Assembly (NCBI GenBank): GCA_964472545.1
Contig: CAYYNP010000140.1
Span: forward strand, 1-24,080
Reading direction: 5' to 3'
From: CAYYNP01 sp964472545
Lineage (GTDB): Bacteria > Planctomycetota > Planctomycetia > Pirellulales > Thermoguttaceae
Length of the DNA: 24,080 bases
Under the pieces are notes generated by a model, which was not told where the DNA came from, ran no database searches, and was given only the letters and a program-made list of their open reading frames with translations. This document shows positions 23,801 through 24,080 of this stretch, piece by piece (the first letter of the stretch is position 1; each line of letters opens with the position of its first letter). The translations under genes were made by a program, and so were the position numbers.

Positions 23801-23849
23801 ACGCACACTGCAGAGGTTTACCATCTGTAACCCCCAGGAGGTGCGTACG

Positions 23850-24071
23850 ATGTTTCGATTCGGTTTGATTCTGATAGTGATTGGCGGTGCGATTTGCTTC
23901 CTGGGAGTCCAGGAGTATCGGGTCAGCAGCGGCACGTCGAGCGAGCCGGTCGACGTCGACCTGGCGAAGCTGGAAGCCGGCGAGAAGCCGGAGAACAACT
24001 ACGTCAAGATTGGTGAGCACGTGGCGTTTGTAGTGTTTCAACTCAAATGGCACAAAGTGGAGGGTAGGTGA
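23850..24071 (+). CDS. Small single-pass membrane protein
   Basis: A 73-aa protein: MFRFGLILIVIGGAICFLGV forms one membrane helix (residues 4-20), followed by a hydrophilic domain with EYRVSSGTSSEPVDVDLAKLEAGEKP and a final VAFVVFQLKWHKVEGR. The start at 23850 has AGGAGGT upstream and its own promoter candidate. I do not recognise a function. The frame is complete, ending at 24071, nine bases before the window end. The pattern DLAKLEAGEKPENNYVKIGEH suggests the N-terminal piece of a longer family whose members continue with an extracytoplasmic domain, or a stand-alone short form. Confidence 0.8.
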   Translation: MFRFGLILIVIGGAICFLGVQEYRVSSGTSSEPVDVDLAKLEAGEKPENNYVKIGEHVAFVVFQLKWHKVEGR

Positions 24072-24080
24072 CGATCTCCT

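Larger units (their letters stand above)
23045..23849. other. 800-bp spacer without a convincing gene
   Basis: Open frames on both strands (23282-23797 plus, 23321-23722 minus) overlap each other, lack ribosome sites and family features, and read as random GC-rich translation. The region holds two short hairpins (23489-23510 with a T-run, and 23569-23588) and a promoter candidate at 23772-23800. I found no RNase P, tmRNA or SRP signature by eye, but an unknown structured RNA is possible. Confidence 0.55.

Overview
This 24-kb window is high-GC chromosomal DNA from a planctomycete, probably of the Pirellulales type. The evidence is the mix of gene families: a Tat-exported Gfo/Idh/MocA oxidoreductase, a PEP-CTERM protein, a membrane protein starting with the planctomycete-typical DENPYQSP motif, secreted DUF4139 proteins, a FAD-dependent oxidoreductase of the FAD_oxidored type, and intergenic spaces full of hairpin repeats. 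The taxonomic call is an inference; there is no rRNA or tRNA in the window.

Layout. 48-2335 (minus): a Tat-exported oxidoreductase and a six-bladed NHL-type beta-propeller protein with a PEP-CTERM anchor. 2336-3031: a long non-coding leader/spacer with a 16-bp inverted repeat. 3032-7039 (plus): GTP-type PEP carboxykinase, a one-helix membrane protein of unknown function, and glycerate 2-kinase. Both enzymes feed the 2-phosphoglycerate/PEP node. 7043-7277: a cluster of palindromes between convergent genes. 7276-8133 (minus): a six-helix DUF6159-like membrane protein. 8416-12479 (plus): a probable operon of sensor histidine kinase, sigma-54-dependent NtrC-type response regulator, and a FlgG-like rod protein with an added N-terminal membrane anchor and many cysteines. 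12502-13463 (minus): two small membrane or secreted proteins around a perfect 26-bp inverted repeat. 13868-15843 (plus): a Memo-like protein with an N-terminal PqqD-like domain, then a CheX-like chemotaxis phosphatase. 15966-19167 (minus): a tandem pair of DUF4139 paralogues, each followed by the same AT-rich inverted-repeat element. 19349-23044 (plus): a secreted HExxH protein and an 885-residue secreted fusion of an esterase-like domain to a FAD oxidoreductase. 23045-23849 is a largely unexplained spacer. 23850-24071 encodes a 73-residue one-helix protein.

Themes. Cell-envelope and exported proteins dominate. Motility or surface signalling appears twice (the two-component system with the FlgG-like protein, and CheX). 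At least six unrelated families of intergenic hairpin repeat occur, and three share one architecture: two self-complementary hairpins facing each other across a short spacer. The most unusual items are the esterase-FAD fusion, the PqqD-like/Memo fusion, the anchored cysteine-rich FlgG-like protein, and a strong Shine-Dalgarno that points at an ATC codon in the response regulator. I see no CRISPR array, prophage, transposase or complete defence system. Several long open frames were trimmed to internal starts on the basis of ribosome binding sites and family fit.
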